DNA from: Pedobacter alluvionis
Lineage (GTDB): Bacteria; Bacteroidota; Bacteroidia; Sphingobacteriales; Sphingobacteriaceae
Direction of reading: 5' to 3'
DNA: 64,000 nucleotides
NCBI RefSeq assembly: GCF_003664035.1
Contig: NZ_RCCK01000013.1
Coordinates: 310,001 to 374,000 of the forward strand
In this document: piece by piece, positions 19,101 to 27,240 of the stretch
How the letters are laid out: every line of letters begins with the position of its first letter
How positions within the stretch are numbered: position 1 is the stretch's first letter
Position numbers and translations under genes: made by a program
The notes under the pieces: generated by a model
What the model was told of the DNA's origin: nothing
The model's database searches: none
Seen by the model: only the letters and a program-made list of their open reading frames with translations

Positions 19101-19378
19101 TCTTTATCAATTGGAATATTAAAGCGTACAACTTGTTCTTTATACCCAATATGTTTCACCTTTATTTCATACCTGCCACTTTCTAAAACAAATGAAAATC
19201 TTCCCTCCGCATTACTTTGAGTTTGCGTTGGTCGCCCTTTTAAGCTAATATTTGCACTAGCAATGGGCAGACTGTCTTTGAAAGAAAGCACCCGGGCCAT
19301 AAAAGGTTTCTGTGCAAAAACTAGCTGTGTTCCAAGAATGAAGGTTAGAATAGTTAATAGGGTTGAGGTTGACTTCAT
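16163..19378 (-). CDS. SusC/RagA-type TonB-dependent outer-membrane transporter
   Basis: 1071 residues from the ATG at 19378 (MKSTSTLLTILTF), chosen because it gives a clean signal peptide ending at VFAQ and leaves a 14-bp gap after the thioredoxin gene; an in-frame start 48 bp upstream would overlap that gene. The mature protein has a CarboxypepD_reg-like domain (about 25-105), then the TonB plug with the SusC hallmark GNGVVVITTKKG, and a large beta-barrel ending in F. There is no extra N-terminal STN domain and no sigma/anti-sigma pair next door, so FecI-type signalling is unlikely. It imports a substrate with the SusD-like partner, using TonB energy. Confidence 0.92.
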   Translation of the reverse strand: MKSTSTLLTILTFILGTQLVFAQKPFMARVLSFKDSLPIASANISLKGRPTQTQSNAEGRFSFVLESGRYEIKVKHIGYKEQVVRFNIPIDKELIIFLIEEDNQLEDINVSTGYQKIPKERAAGAFTQLDNSSLNEQSGTNILARLEGITSGVNFDTKASTNSQRKLNFNVRGLSSINGPLDPLIVLDNFPYDGDINNINPNDVESITILKDAAASSIWGARAGNGVVVITTKKGKLNQKTSVEFRSSLIISEKSDNFKLPEISSSDFIDVEQLMFAKGAFNSVINNQPYAALTPAIEVLLKRRNLSISAADSARQINALKQTDIRDDYSRYFLRKPYTQQHFINFSGGTQKNAFGLSAAYDQGRSELDAPFDKVNIKFTNSYVPYKNLKIDLGIYYTNSSNESGRPKLNTLKIGGKKVPYLDLADEDGNPLEIALNYNKRYTSTTGNGKLLDWSYVPLEDYKHAVTRFRLNDFLSNIGIRQTILSWLSMEARYQYERQQSGSNNIQELGSYAARNMINTFTQISPTTGMISYIVPKGGILYQSSSVLTAHNLRAQVNVDKSLFSGVLTGIIGAEIRNSESEGQSGTYYGYQENPLLLANVDLTHAYPNFITGGNQNIPGGQSFTRMENNFVSAFTNLAYTYQNRYTLSASARRDASNLFGVNANDKWKPLWSIGGAWDIAKEPFYHQDWLTTLKLRITYGYQGNVDLTRTAVAILRYSDNSPANLPQASINQLNNPELKWEKTGQLNIGVDFATSSTRISGSIDIYSKHGSDLYGPVPYDYTAWGQSDYITRNVADMKGRGVEIDLHSRNIEGKFSWQSHFMFNYNKAVTSNYFGPAGYTASVVGSGSAITPAVGYPLYSIASYKWAGLDGAGNPQGILNGKPSIDYRAIALDRTRNGIASGSIIYHGSSLPDKTGSLINTFSYEGLSLSLNIGYKFGYYFRRPALSYTQLFGQGTGHSEFTDRWQKPGDELLTDVPSLVYPANSNRDSFYLLSEATVERGDHIRLQYINLSYSFSPVFLGNIGIKKLNIYSYASNMGILWRENKKGLDPEYPGILSLPKTYTFGLNLNF

Positions 19379-19392
19379 AATCTGTTGGTTAG

Positions 19393-19971
19393 TTATCGGA
19401 CAGAAAGCAGTTGTTTTATCTGGCATGCATTAATGTATTGACTGTTGGTGATGGCGGCAACCGTGCCGTTGGCATCAATCCAGACGTAATGTGGTATAAT
19501 CCGATGCGGGAACATCTGAAGTAAGCTACGGTCATTAATTACGGTTGGTAATTGTGGAGCTAATAAGAGATCCTTTCTTTTTAAATAGAAATCCGAAATC
19601 TTTTTTTCATTATCCCGTGTATTATAGCAGTTGACTAGAATTACTTTCATCTTTCCGGTGAAATTTTGTTGCAACTTGGAGAGTTTAGGCAAACTGCTTA
19701 CGCAGCTACCGCACCAGGTTGCCCAGAAATCTAGAATTAATAATTTTCCTTTATATCCTGATAGATCCTTGTTAGTCAGGTCTTCTCCGTTATATATCTG
19801 ATGTTTTGTTTTCCAGAAGTCTTCTGGCAGTTGGTCCCCGACCATTAGACTAGGAATGCTATCTACTGAAGATTGAGCTTTTGAGCTAAATGCCATGCTG
19901 CAATTCAGAAAAATGATTACGGTGCATACTGAATATATTTTTATTTGTTTTGATCTGAATTTCGGTTTCAT
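19393..19971 (-). CDS. TlpA-like thioredoxin-fold protein
   Basis: 192 residues from the ATG at 19971 (MKPKFRSKQ), seven codons inside the longest frame. An N-terminal signal or anchor (IYSVCTVIIFLNCSMAF) exports it to the periplasm. The thioredoxin fold is clear: GKLLILDFWATWCGSC with the redox pair C87-C90, then a VILVNCYN strand and a cis-proline region near IIPHYVWID. TlpA-like proteins reduce or oxidise disulfides; those linked to SusCD loci are common in Sphingobacteriaceae. It is half the length of many such proteins, which carry an extra N-terminal domain. First gene of the operon with susC and susD. Confidence 0.88.
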   Translation of the reverse strand: MKPKFRSKQIKIYSVCTVIIFLNCSMAFSSKAQSSVDSIPSLMVGDQLPEDFWKTKHQIYNGEDLTNKDLSGYKGKLLILDFWATWCGSCVSSLPKLSKLQQNFTGKMKVILVNCYNTRDNEKKISDFYLKRKDLLLAPQLPTVINDRSLLQMFPHRIIPHYVWIDANGTVAAITNSQYINACQIKQLLSVR

Positions 19972-20228
19972 AAGATTTTGGATTAGTACCACAGTTATCT
20001 CTAAAGTTGATTTGACATAGCAATCCCCTTACGATTGAAGTCGCTATTTTTTGTCATGATTGTTAGTTTGTTATGGGGGCGTCAGGAAAGATTTGGCTAT
20101 TTGATATTGCTCTCCATTATCCGAAAACTAGCATAGAAAAACCAAGGCAGGTCATCATTAAAGAACCTATTTCTATTTAACCATTCATGTTACCTGCCTT
20201 TGGTCGTAATAGATTATACAGGATTCTT

Positions 20229-20365
20229 AGGCTTTAAAGCGTAAAGCCTATCGAAAGGATAGTAATTTCTAAAGCTCATAGTTTCAATTGAATTTATTTG
20301 ATGTGTTCGAAAATTTGGGCAAAAGCCAGCCCTTCCGCATTTTAATGTGCGGATACGGAAAACCG
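20229..20365. other. Cluster of short hairpins, possible structured RNA
   Basis: Four stems occur in about 135 bp: AGGCTTT/AAAGCCT with a 7-nt loop near 20229-20249, CTATC/GATAG near 20248-20262, TCCGCA/TGCGGA around 20335-20355, and ATACGG/CCGTAT with a 4-nt loop near 20352-20367. A small open frame on the minus strand covers the block but has poor composition. A structured transcript or a terminator array is possible. Confidence 0.3.
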
Positions 20366-20680
20366 TATTTGTTATTAGAAAAAAGATACTTACCTTGGGA
20401 TTGCGAAAAACCATTGTACTGCACTTTGCCTAATCAGCAATAAAGGGCTGGTACCAAGCTAAATTAACCCGCGGGGACTTTGTGCGCTCTTTCTTTCACA
20501 CAGCCTTAGCTTTTTTGGGCCATATTTTTACTTGGAATTCTGGCATGCATTACGATGGAGAACAGATAACGTTCTTTAATAATAGTTGTAGGGAATAATT
20601 ACGAATCACTTCCAGGAGGTGAATCATTTTGACGGCGCTTAATTTTTTCGTTTTCATAAACAGTTAATTTTTATGTAAAA

Positions 20681-20926
20681 CGATGTAAACTCTACAGGGC
20701 AGAAAGCAAACCAGATTGGTATGAAACCAATAGGGCGAAACTCAATGCTTTTGAAAGAGGTACCGTCAAGAACCACTTAAGCCAAAGCTTAAGTTCCACA
20801 AAAGACTGACATGAGTTGCGCCCTATTGAATAATATATCACGAAGATAACAAAACTCAATAGATACGGCGAACTCACGATCGGCTCATGTGGAAAGTTTG
20901 ACGGTTTTCTTTCATGAGAGACATCG
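20681..20926. ncRNA. Candidate structured RNA of about 245 nt
   Basis: The outer closing helix pairs CGATGT (20681-20686) with ACATCG (20921-20926). Inside, a 17-nt arm at 20728-20744 pairs with 20812-20828 with one mismatch (core CAATAGGGCG). Inside that is a perfect 8-bp hairpin, ACTTAAGC/GCTTAAGT with loop CAAA (20775-20794). A further hairpin, ATTGGT/ACCAAT (20715-20731), overlaps the 5' side of the long arm, so the two are mutually exclusive, as in a switch. The architecture resembles a retron non-coding RNA, but no reverse transcriptase is nearby. Strand and transcription are unknown; the gene downstream on the plus strand encodes a helix-turn-helix protein. Confidence 0.4.
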
Positions 20927-21030
20927 TAAAAAGCAAGATGTAATCCTTACTCTGTTTGTCGCTATTAAACTAATTATTAAACAAATATAAATATTACTTG
21001 ACTATTATGCAAGTTTTTTATTGATATATA

Positions 21031-21405
21031 ATGCCGAATAAAATAAATGATATAGCAAAAGCCATTAAAAATTCTCCTTTACAAGTTGCTGCGTTGGCAT
21101 TATATTTAGATGTTGATGATACAACAATAAGCAAATGGAATTCAAATATTGCGCAGCCTAGTTTAAAACGCCTAAATGAAGTTGGTGAAATTTTAGAAGT
21201 TGATAATAAAGACTTACTTAGTTCACAACAAAGAAAACAAACAGGACTTGCTGCCGCACTGCAAGTTGAATATAAAAGATTATTATCTACTGGATTGACA
21301 AAAAAAGTGGTAGTGAAAGATGATAATGGTGGCAACAAAGAGATTAATAATCCAGAAATGGTTAAAGCATTGAGAGACTTTGTCGCTAAAACTATCAAGT
21401 ATTAA
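21031..21405 (+). CDS. XRE/Cro-type helix-turn-helix protein
   Basis: 124 residues. The first 65 residues form a Cro/CI-type helix-turn-helix (SPLQVAALALYLDVDDTTISKWNSNIAQPSLKRL in outline: ALALYLDVDDTTISKWNSN), followed by VGEILEVDNKDLLSS and a C-terminal tail of unknown function. It is AT-rich, unlike the large gene that starts 302 bp downstream on the same strand. It might repress its own gene or the downstream defence gene, but the different base composition suggests separate origin. Confidence 0.75.
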   Translation: MPNKINDIAKAIKNSPLQVAALALYLDVDDTTISKWNSNIAQPSLKRLNEVGEILEVDNKDLLSSQQRKQTGLAAALQVEYKRLLSTGLTKKVVVKDDNGGNKEINNPEMVKALRDFVAKTIKY

Positions 21406-21707
21406 AAAAGTAGCAAAGCTTGGATAAATCAAGATGATTAAACTAATAACAAATTCGTCCCAGGACTTATCCATTGTTTTCTTAAACGAGTCCACGAGAC
21501 AAAAAATCGACAATAGTTTGCGAAAAGTTTTAAGGATAGGTGCTAAGAATTACGTCATGATTATAAAAATTTTGATTGTAAAATAAAATACCTCAGATTG
21601 CAGCTGAAATCATCCAACGAATTAACGCCTCTCCGTACAGTTTGTTGTGCCCATCCAAATGGGGATTTCTATAGTAAACAGATTGTTAAACTGCATTAAA
21701 GCCATTC
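21406..21707. other. 302-bp gap before the Roco gene
   Basis: No gene or clear terminator seen. Base composition changes from AT-rich to G+C-richer at its right end, which I take as the left edge of the defence island. It probably contains the Roco promoter. Confidence 0.45.
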
Positions 21708-24700
21708 ATGCGCGATTTTATATTCGAGGACGTATTTGCCTCAAATGCCGACGTCATTGTCGTGCCCATATCCACAAACGGCACCTGCTCTGCTAGTTTC
21801 CAGAGAGGCCTTGATTTCCATGATGTAACGCTTCCTCATAAAACTGTCCGTTACCGGTTGGGAGACATCCTGGTGCGCCAGACAAAGGGAATGTCGACGA
21901 CCAGATATATCATATTGGCATGCTCGGTTGACGGGCGTCCCGGTAGCAGCTATGCCGCGATCCGGCAAATTGCCTACAACCTGGCCGATTGGACAAAGGA
22001 AGTCCGGAATATAAAGTTGATTGCAAGCCCGATACTCGGCAGCGGTGCGGGTAACCTTAGGCCATTTGAAAGCCATAACATCCTGGTGAACGCTTTCTAC
22101 GAAAGAAATCCGGAATCCACCACTTCCCTGGACATTTACACACTTGACAAAGCTGTTTACGATTCCTTCGAAGGCAATAGGCTTAATCTGGACAAGTCCA
22201 GCGCAAACCTGGTACTGGATGCCACCTTGGGGCAGATTATGGAAGACGATACGACCCGCAGGATCACAACGGAAAACAATTTCTATTTTCAATTGGCCAA
22301 GAACAAATATCGCGAATTCATTTCATTTGAACCTCCCAGTCCTTCATTTTATAATCAGCTTGAAGTTGATTTCAGGAACAGCAGGACAACCTTTAGCAAT
22401 TACATTAAGTCGGTGGAGGGCTCAGGGGGTGAAGCTTATAGGTTTCTCAAACTCTGCGGCGAGCTCATTTCTTATATGGATTACCACGCCTATAATAAAA
22501 GGGTATGGAACGAATATGCCGATCACAGGGTGCTGGCCAACGCATCTGTCCGCCAAAATATCTGGCTGACCAACCTCCTTCGGTTCAAGGATGGGACTTT
22601 TGATCAGGTCACTTCCAGCAATGTGCTCAATGCACTGATCTATTTGGATGACCCCTACCAAAACCTGAATATCTTATCCGAAAGGCACCGGGCGTCGATC
22701 AACGATGTATTTTTTGCTGGTTCCACACAACGATCGCTGACCTCATTGATTTTTGAGTATTTCAACACTGCAGGGATCCGGGCAGAAAACCCGGTGAACA
22801 ACGGCGCACTTTATACCAGGATATTTTATCACCCTGATATCCGGGCAATGTGGTCAGCAGACAAGCGCCAGGGGAGCTATAGCCATGACAGTGAAATTGC
22901 CTATCAGTTGATCATGGAATGCCTGTATGATGGGGCAAAAGTCCTCGATCTGGGAAACTGTGGCATTACCAGTCTGGAAGACCTACCCGATCTTTTCCGC
23001 TGCACGCACCTTGAAGAACTTATTTTGAGTAATCAGTGGGCCCTGTTCGAGGGAGGCCGATGGCGACAGTATAGCAGTGACAACAGTGGGGCAAAAAACA
23101 GAATTACCCATCTGCCCGCTGAACTGAAAAGGCTCAAACGGCTAAAGGTTTTGATCTGCGGCGGGGATTGGAATTCAGAGAAACGAAGCTGGAACCGCTG
23201 GAAGATTGAGGACATGAGCCCTGTCCTCAGCCTGAGGTCACTTATTTTCCTTAACCTGAGCAATAACGAGATCAGCTATATTCCCGATCTTTCCGACTTG
23301 ACCCAACTCAGGGTGCTACACCTGAACAACAACCGCATCCACTTTATATCAGCTCTGGAGGGCATGGAAAATCTCGAAGAACTTTACCTGAGCAACAATG
23401 AGCTGGAAGATGTCGGGTTTATCGGTGCGATTCCAAACCTGCATACCTTAGACCTGCACGCCAACAGGATCCGGGACCTGCGTCCATTGGAAGACCTGAT
23501 CGCTACAATGGGTGTGGTCAACTCGAAATGGTACCCTGGCACGATCAACATTGCCAAGAATCCACTTGAACTGCCACCTATGGAAACAGTGGTTACCGGT
23601 AAGGATGCGGTACTCCGATACTTTATAGACATCAGGTCGGGAAATACTTATATCAACAAAGATGTCAAATTCATCCTCATGGGTAACAGTGAAGCTGGTA
23701 AATCTACCCTGGCCAAATACATCAACCACAGGACGGATCTGGACAAGCCACATTCACCTACCCACTGGATGGAGGAGAAAGTGATCGAGAGCAATTATTT
23801 TATCGATTCAATTGGTGCCAACTGTACCATCCGGCTCTTTGATTTCGGTGGACACGATTATTTCCACGATACCCACCATCTTTTCTTCGGGGTAAATACG
23901 ATCTACATCCTGCTGTGGGAAACAGCCACAAACCATCTCTTTTTCCGTTCCACGGTACAAAACGAAAATGGCAGGGACGTTCCGGTATCTACACAGGATT
24001 ATCCCATCCGCTACTGGCTAGACTCGGTAAGGTACTTTACGCGGGAACGGGAATCGGACAATTTCGGTTTTGAGATCGAAAAAACCGAAGCCTATAACAG
24101 CAGAATGCTCATCGCACAGAACAAAGTAGATCTTGCCGATCAGATAGACCATCTTGATAACCGGGCAATGAAGGCCAAATACCCTTTTGTCTACGATTTC
24201 CTCAATATATCGATCTATCCAATTGAACGCAACATGGCTCACTTTGATGCTGTTATCACCGAAATGCTCAATGGAAGCCGTATCATCGGCGCAGAACTCC
24301 CGGACTTTTACAGGCGGGTAAAGGAAAGCCTTCAGGATTACTCGGGTACACCGGTGCTGCAGATGGCAGCGTTCCACCGCTACTGCAATAACCTGCCCGG
24401 GGTGGATATCGATATCGACCAAACCAGATACCTGGTCAGTTACCTTAAACAGATCGGCGTTGTCCTATGGTTTCCAAATGGCGCTACTGGTGACCGGATA
24501 TATGTGCATAAAAAATGGGTAATCGACAATATCTACCGTGCACTTAAAGGCCTTAAGGATAATAAGGGGGAGTTCAACCGTTCTGATCTGATTGCTAGGA
24601 TGGGTAAAACAGATGATACGGGGGCGGAATCCCTTCTGGAAATTATGATCGAATTCAGGATCATATTCCGTCACCCGCAGGCAGGAACAGAGCGATATAT

Positions 24701-25793
24701 TGCGCCGCTCTATCTCCCAAATGAGCCCGGCAATGCCGTAAAACTCTTTCTCAAAAAAGATCTGAAGCCTTACCGCCGTTTTGAGTACGAAGGTTTCATA
24801 CACAAACATGTTGTCCTGGATATCTTCCAGCGTTATGGCAGCCTGTTGCTTAGCGAAAAAAGCGGGGAAAGCGATACCGGTGCTTATTACTACTGGAAAA
24901 ACGGACTAATCATCAAAGATGTCCAGACCGAGGAAATTGTGATGATCAAATTCTTTATGGGCAACAACCATGGCTGCGCACATATCGACATTTTCAATAT
25001 TGGCAAAGACAGCAAAAGACTCATCGACGGGGTGGCGGCATATATCCGTGAAATCAACGTGGATTATGAAATCGATGAAATGGTCACGCTCGACGGGAAT
25101 GACTTCTTAAGCCTAAAGCTGCTGGAAAAACTGGCCGGATTGGGAAGATTGGAGTTTACGGAAAAGAAACTGGCTGACCAGCCCGCACTCCAGAAAAACA
25201 CCAAAACATTTAAACTTAAGGATTACCAGATGTACCTACCAGCCAGGATAAAAAAGAAAAAAGTAGTAATATCCTATTCAAAAAAGGATGTCAAACGAGT
25301 GGATACCTTCATCCGCTACCTGCAGCCGATGATCGATACCGAAATGATCGAAAAGCCCTGGTACTGTTCAGACCTGTATGCCGGCTCAGAATGGGACGAG
25401 GAAATCCAATCCAATTTTGACCAGGCAGACATTGTCTTTTTTATGGTCAGTGACCATTTTTACAGCACCGACTACATCAAACGGCATGAAATCGAACGGG
25501 CTATCGACCGATATGATCGTGACAGGTCGATAAAGATTGTACCCATTATTCTGGTGCATTATGATTGGGCAAGAAATGAGCCCTACAATCTGCAGCGCTT
25601 CTCAGCCCTTCCCTATCAGGCTAAGCCGATCAGCGACTACAAAGATGAAAACATTGGCTGGCATATCGCGGCAAGCTGCATCAAGCTCATGATCGAAAAG
25701 GATCTGGATCCAGGCAAACCCGGCGGGATCGGCAGGGAACTGAAGGAACTGTATGAAAGGCAGGTTGAGGGAAAACTGGACAATAACCACTAA
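21708..25793 (+). CDS. Macro-LRR-Roc-COR-TIR protein (bacterial Roco protein)
   Basis: 1361 residues. Domains in order: a macro-like domain (about 1-150; ADVIVVPISTNG and LIASPILGSGAGNL); a helical region (about 165-400); leucine-rich repeats (about 412-600; for example LIFLNLSNNEISYIPDLSDL); a Roc GTPase (about 650-850) with P-loop GNSEAGKST at 659-667, DFGGHD at 712 and NKVD at 805-808; COR (about 860-1170); and a C-terminal TIR domain (about 1183-1345) starting VVISYSKKD with the candidate catalytic E1261 in YIKRHEIERAID. Roco GTPases couple nucleotide state to an effector; TIR domains cleave NAD or make ADP-ribose signals, and macro domains bind such products. A single-chain sensor-switch-effector for phage defence is inferred. 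Not seen: any transmembrane segment. Confidence 0.85.
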   Translation: MRDFIFEDVFASNADVIVVPISTNGTCSASFQRGLDFHDVTLPHKTVRYRLGDILVRQTKGMSTTRYIILACSVDGRPGSSYAAIRQIAYNLADWTKEVRNIKLIASPILGSGAGNLRPFESHNILVNAFYERNPESTTSLDIYTLDKAVYDSFEGNRLNLDKSSANLVLDATLGQIMEDDTTRRITTENNFYFQLAKNKYREFISFEPPSPSFYNQLEVDFRNSRTTFSNYIKSVEGSGGEAYRFLKLCGELISYMDYHAYNKRVWNEYADHRVLANASVRQNIWLTNLLRFKDGTFDQVTSSNVLNALIYLDDPYQNLNILSERHRASINDVFFAGSTQRSLTSLIFEYFNTAGIRAENPVNNGALYTRIFYHPDIRAMWSADKRQGSYSHDSEIAYQLIMECLYDGAKVLDLGNCGITSLEDLPDLFRCTHLEELILSNQWALFEGGRWRQYSSDNSGAKNRITHLPAELKRLKRLKVLICGGDWNSEKRSWNRWKIEDMSPVLSLRSLIFLNLSNNEISYIPDLSDLTQLRVLHLNNNRIHFISALEGMENLEELYLSNNELEDVGFIGAIPNLHTLDLHANRIRDLRPLEDLIATMGVVNSKWYPGTINIAKNPLELPPMETVVTGKDAVLRYFIDIRSGNTYINKDVKFILMGNSEAGKSTLAKYINHRTDLDKPHSPTHWMEEKVIESNYFIDSIGANCTIRLFDFGGHDYFHDTHHLFFGVNTIYILLWETATNHLFFRSTVQNENGRDVPVSTQDYPIRYWLDSVRYFTRERESDNFGFEIEKTEAYNSRMLIAQNKVDLADQIDHLDNRAMKAKYPFVYDFLNISIYPIERNMAHFDAVITEMLNGSRIIGAELPDFYRRVKESLQDYSGTPVLQMAAFHRYCNNLPGVDIDIDQTRYLVSYLKQIGVVLWFPNGATGDRIYVHKKWVIDNIYRALKGLKDNKGEFNRSDLIARMGKTDDTGAESLLEIMIEFRIIFRHPQAGTERYIAPLYLPNEPGNAVKLFLKKDLKPYRRFEYEGFIHKHVVLDIFQRYGSLLLSEKSGESDTGAYYYWKNGLIIKDVQTEEIVMIKFFMGNNHGCAHIDIFNIGKDSKRLIDGVAAYIREINVDYEIDEMVTLDGNDFLSLKLLEKLAGLGRLEFTEKKLADQPALQKNTKTFKLKDYQMYLPARIKKKKVVISYSKKDVKRVDTFIRYLQPMIDTEMIEKPWYCSDLYAGSEWDEEIQSNFDQADIVFFMVSDHFYSTDYIKRHEIERAIDRYDRDRSIKIVPIILVHYDWARNEPYNLQRFSALPYQAKPISDYKDENIGWHIAASCIKLMIEKDLDPGKPGGIGRELKELYERQVEGKLDNNH

Positions 25794-26250
25794 ACGACTG
25801 CTGGCCGCTTGAAGCACTGGTATTACCTGATCGACAGACTGGGAATCCAGGCCTGTTAATTAGGCGCGCTCTTTTAAAAAAAATGCCAGGGATCAGTAGA
25901 TCAAAGCCCAGCTTTTTTTTACTTTAATTTTACTTACATTTACTTTACAACTAATTGCTATCTTTTAACTCTCTGACTTCCTGATATGATCCATCATAAT
26001 TATTGGTTTCAACCTAGCCCTGACCGGCTCAACGTCCATCTATCCACTGGGGTTAGCTTTAACCTGCTTTGTTTCCGGAAAGGGACAACTACCCTTAGCG
26101 CTACGCCGGGATTTAGGTAACACAGGCCGTATACACAGCTGTTAACATGGCCGGGCTTCTATTAAGGATAAATAATCATCTCTAAGGGTGCTTTACGTGC
26201 GGCTTTTAGATCACAATATTTAAAAACAACATTACACGGATTGACATTAA
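25794..26250. other. 457-bp gap between Roco gene and methyltransferase operon
   Basis: No gene recognised. An AT-rich tract (25908-25960) with T runs may end Roco transcription. The remainder should hold the promoter of the five-gene operon. No operator-like palindrome of note was found. Confidence 0.45.
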
Positions 26251-27240
26251 ATGGCAAAACCCAAAATATATAAATCAAAACTAGGAATGCTTATTGAGGG
26301 CAACTCCATTGAACTCCTTGAACTTGATAAGGAAGTGGCCGAGCTCAAGGGCAAGGTGAACCTGATCATTACCTCGCCCCCCTTTCCCCTCAACAACAAA
26401 AAACAGTACGGTAATGAAAAAGGAGAGGAATATCTGAACTGGTTCATTAAACTTGCGCCGATCTTCTCCGACCTGCTTACCGAAGACGGTTCGCTGGTGA
26501 TAGAAATAGGCAATGCATGGGAGCCCGAACGGCCTGTCCAGTCCCTGCTGCACCTGGAGTGCCTTTTCGGCCTGGTCAAGAACCCAAAATCGGATCTGCG
26601 GCTCATCCAGGAGTTTATCTGTTACAATCCTTCAAAACTTCCCTCACCCGCGCAGTGGGTGACGGTGAACAGGTTACGCACCGTCGACAGCTACACCCAT
26701 GTCTGGTGGCTGGCCAAAAATGATTTCCCCAAGGCCGATAACGGTAAGGTACTCCGGCCATACAGTAAAAGCATGCAGCAGCTATTGAAAAAACAGAAAT
26801 ATAATGCCGGTAAACGCCCGTCTGAACATCACATCAGTGAAAAGGGCTTCCTGACCGATCATGGGGGGAGTATTTCGCACAATTTTTTCGAAATGGAGCA
26901 GATAGACGGCAACCGTGAGGTAAGGCTCCCGCACAGTGTGCTGAGTTTTTCAAATACCGCATCAAATGATTATTTTCTTACCACCTGCCGAAAGAAGAAG
27001 GTTGTACCCCATCCCGCCAGGATGTCGGGCGGACTGGTCAATTTCTTCACCAATTTCCTTACCGACGAGGGCGATCTGGTCATGGATCCCTTTTCGGGAA
27101 GCAACACAACGGGATACTGTGCGGAAAAACTGAAAAGAAAGTGGGTGTCTTTCGAAGTCAAACATGATTATGTTAAACAGGCCATTATCAGATTCAGTGA
27201 ACCGGATTTAAATTCACCATTAACCAAGTTAAAAGCATGA
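26251..27240 (+). CDS. Site-specific DNA methyltransferase, N4-cytosine-type motif order
   Basis: 329 residues. The catalytic motif IV is TSPPF at 41-45, the form seen mostly in N4-cytosine methyltransferases, and the S-adenosylmethionine motif I is DPFSGSNTTG starting at D279; catalytic motif before SAM motif is the beta-class order. The middle (about 150-260) is the target recognition region. It would methylate host DNA to protect it. Its last four bases overlap the start of the HerA-type gene (ATGA), so the two are translationally coupled, and it is the first of five linked genes. Modification in a restriction-like system is inferred; recognition sequence unknown. Confidence 0.88.
   Translation: MAKPKIYKSKLGMLIEGNSIELLELDKEVAELKGKVNLIITSPPFPLNNKKQYGNEKGEEYLNWFIKLAPIFSDLLTEDGSLVIEIGNAWEPERPVQSLLHLECLFGLVKNPKSDLRLIQEFICYNPSKLPSPAQWVTVNRLRTVDSYTHVWWLAKNDFPKADNGKVLRPYSKSMQQLLKKQKYNAGKRPSEHHISEKGFLTDHGGSISHNFFEMEQIDGNREVRLPHSVLSFSNTASNDYFLTTCRKKKVVPHPARMSGGLVNFFTNFLTDEGDLVMDPFSGSNTTGYCAEKLKRKWVSFEVKHDYVKQAIIRFSEPDLNSPLTKLKA

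Larger units (their letters stand above)
19972..21030. other. 1.06-kb non-coding, hairpin-rich region
   Basis: No gene is supported here. The left end must carry the promoter of the tlpA-susCD operon. Two hairpin-dense blocks (20229-20365 and 20681-20926) are listed separately. The last 90 bp before the helix-turn-helix gene are very AT-rich and probably contain its promoter. Confidence 0.6.

Noticed and set aside
19379..19426. 16-residue extension of SusC
   Set aside because: It overlaps the thioredoxin gene and spoils the signal peptide that begins at 19378.
20681..20926. Retron non-coding RNA
   Set aside because: The nested inverted repeats are suggestive, but no reverse transcriptase gene is present within several kilobases on either strand.
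20870..20926. Group II intron domain V/VI end
   Set aside because: A hairpin with GGAAAG is present, but the conserved domain V AGC triad and a maturase gene are absent.
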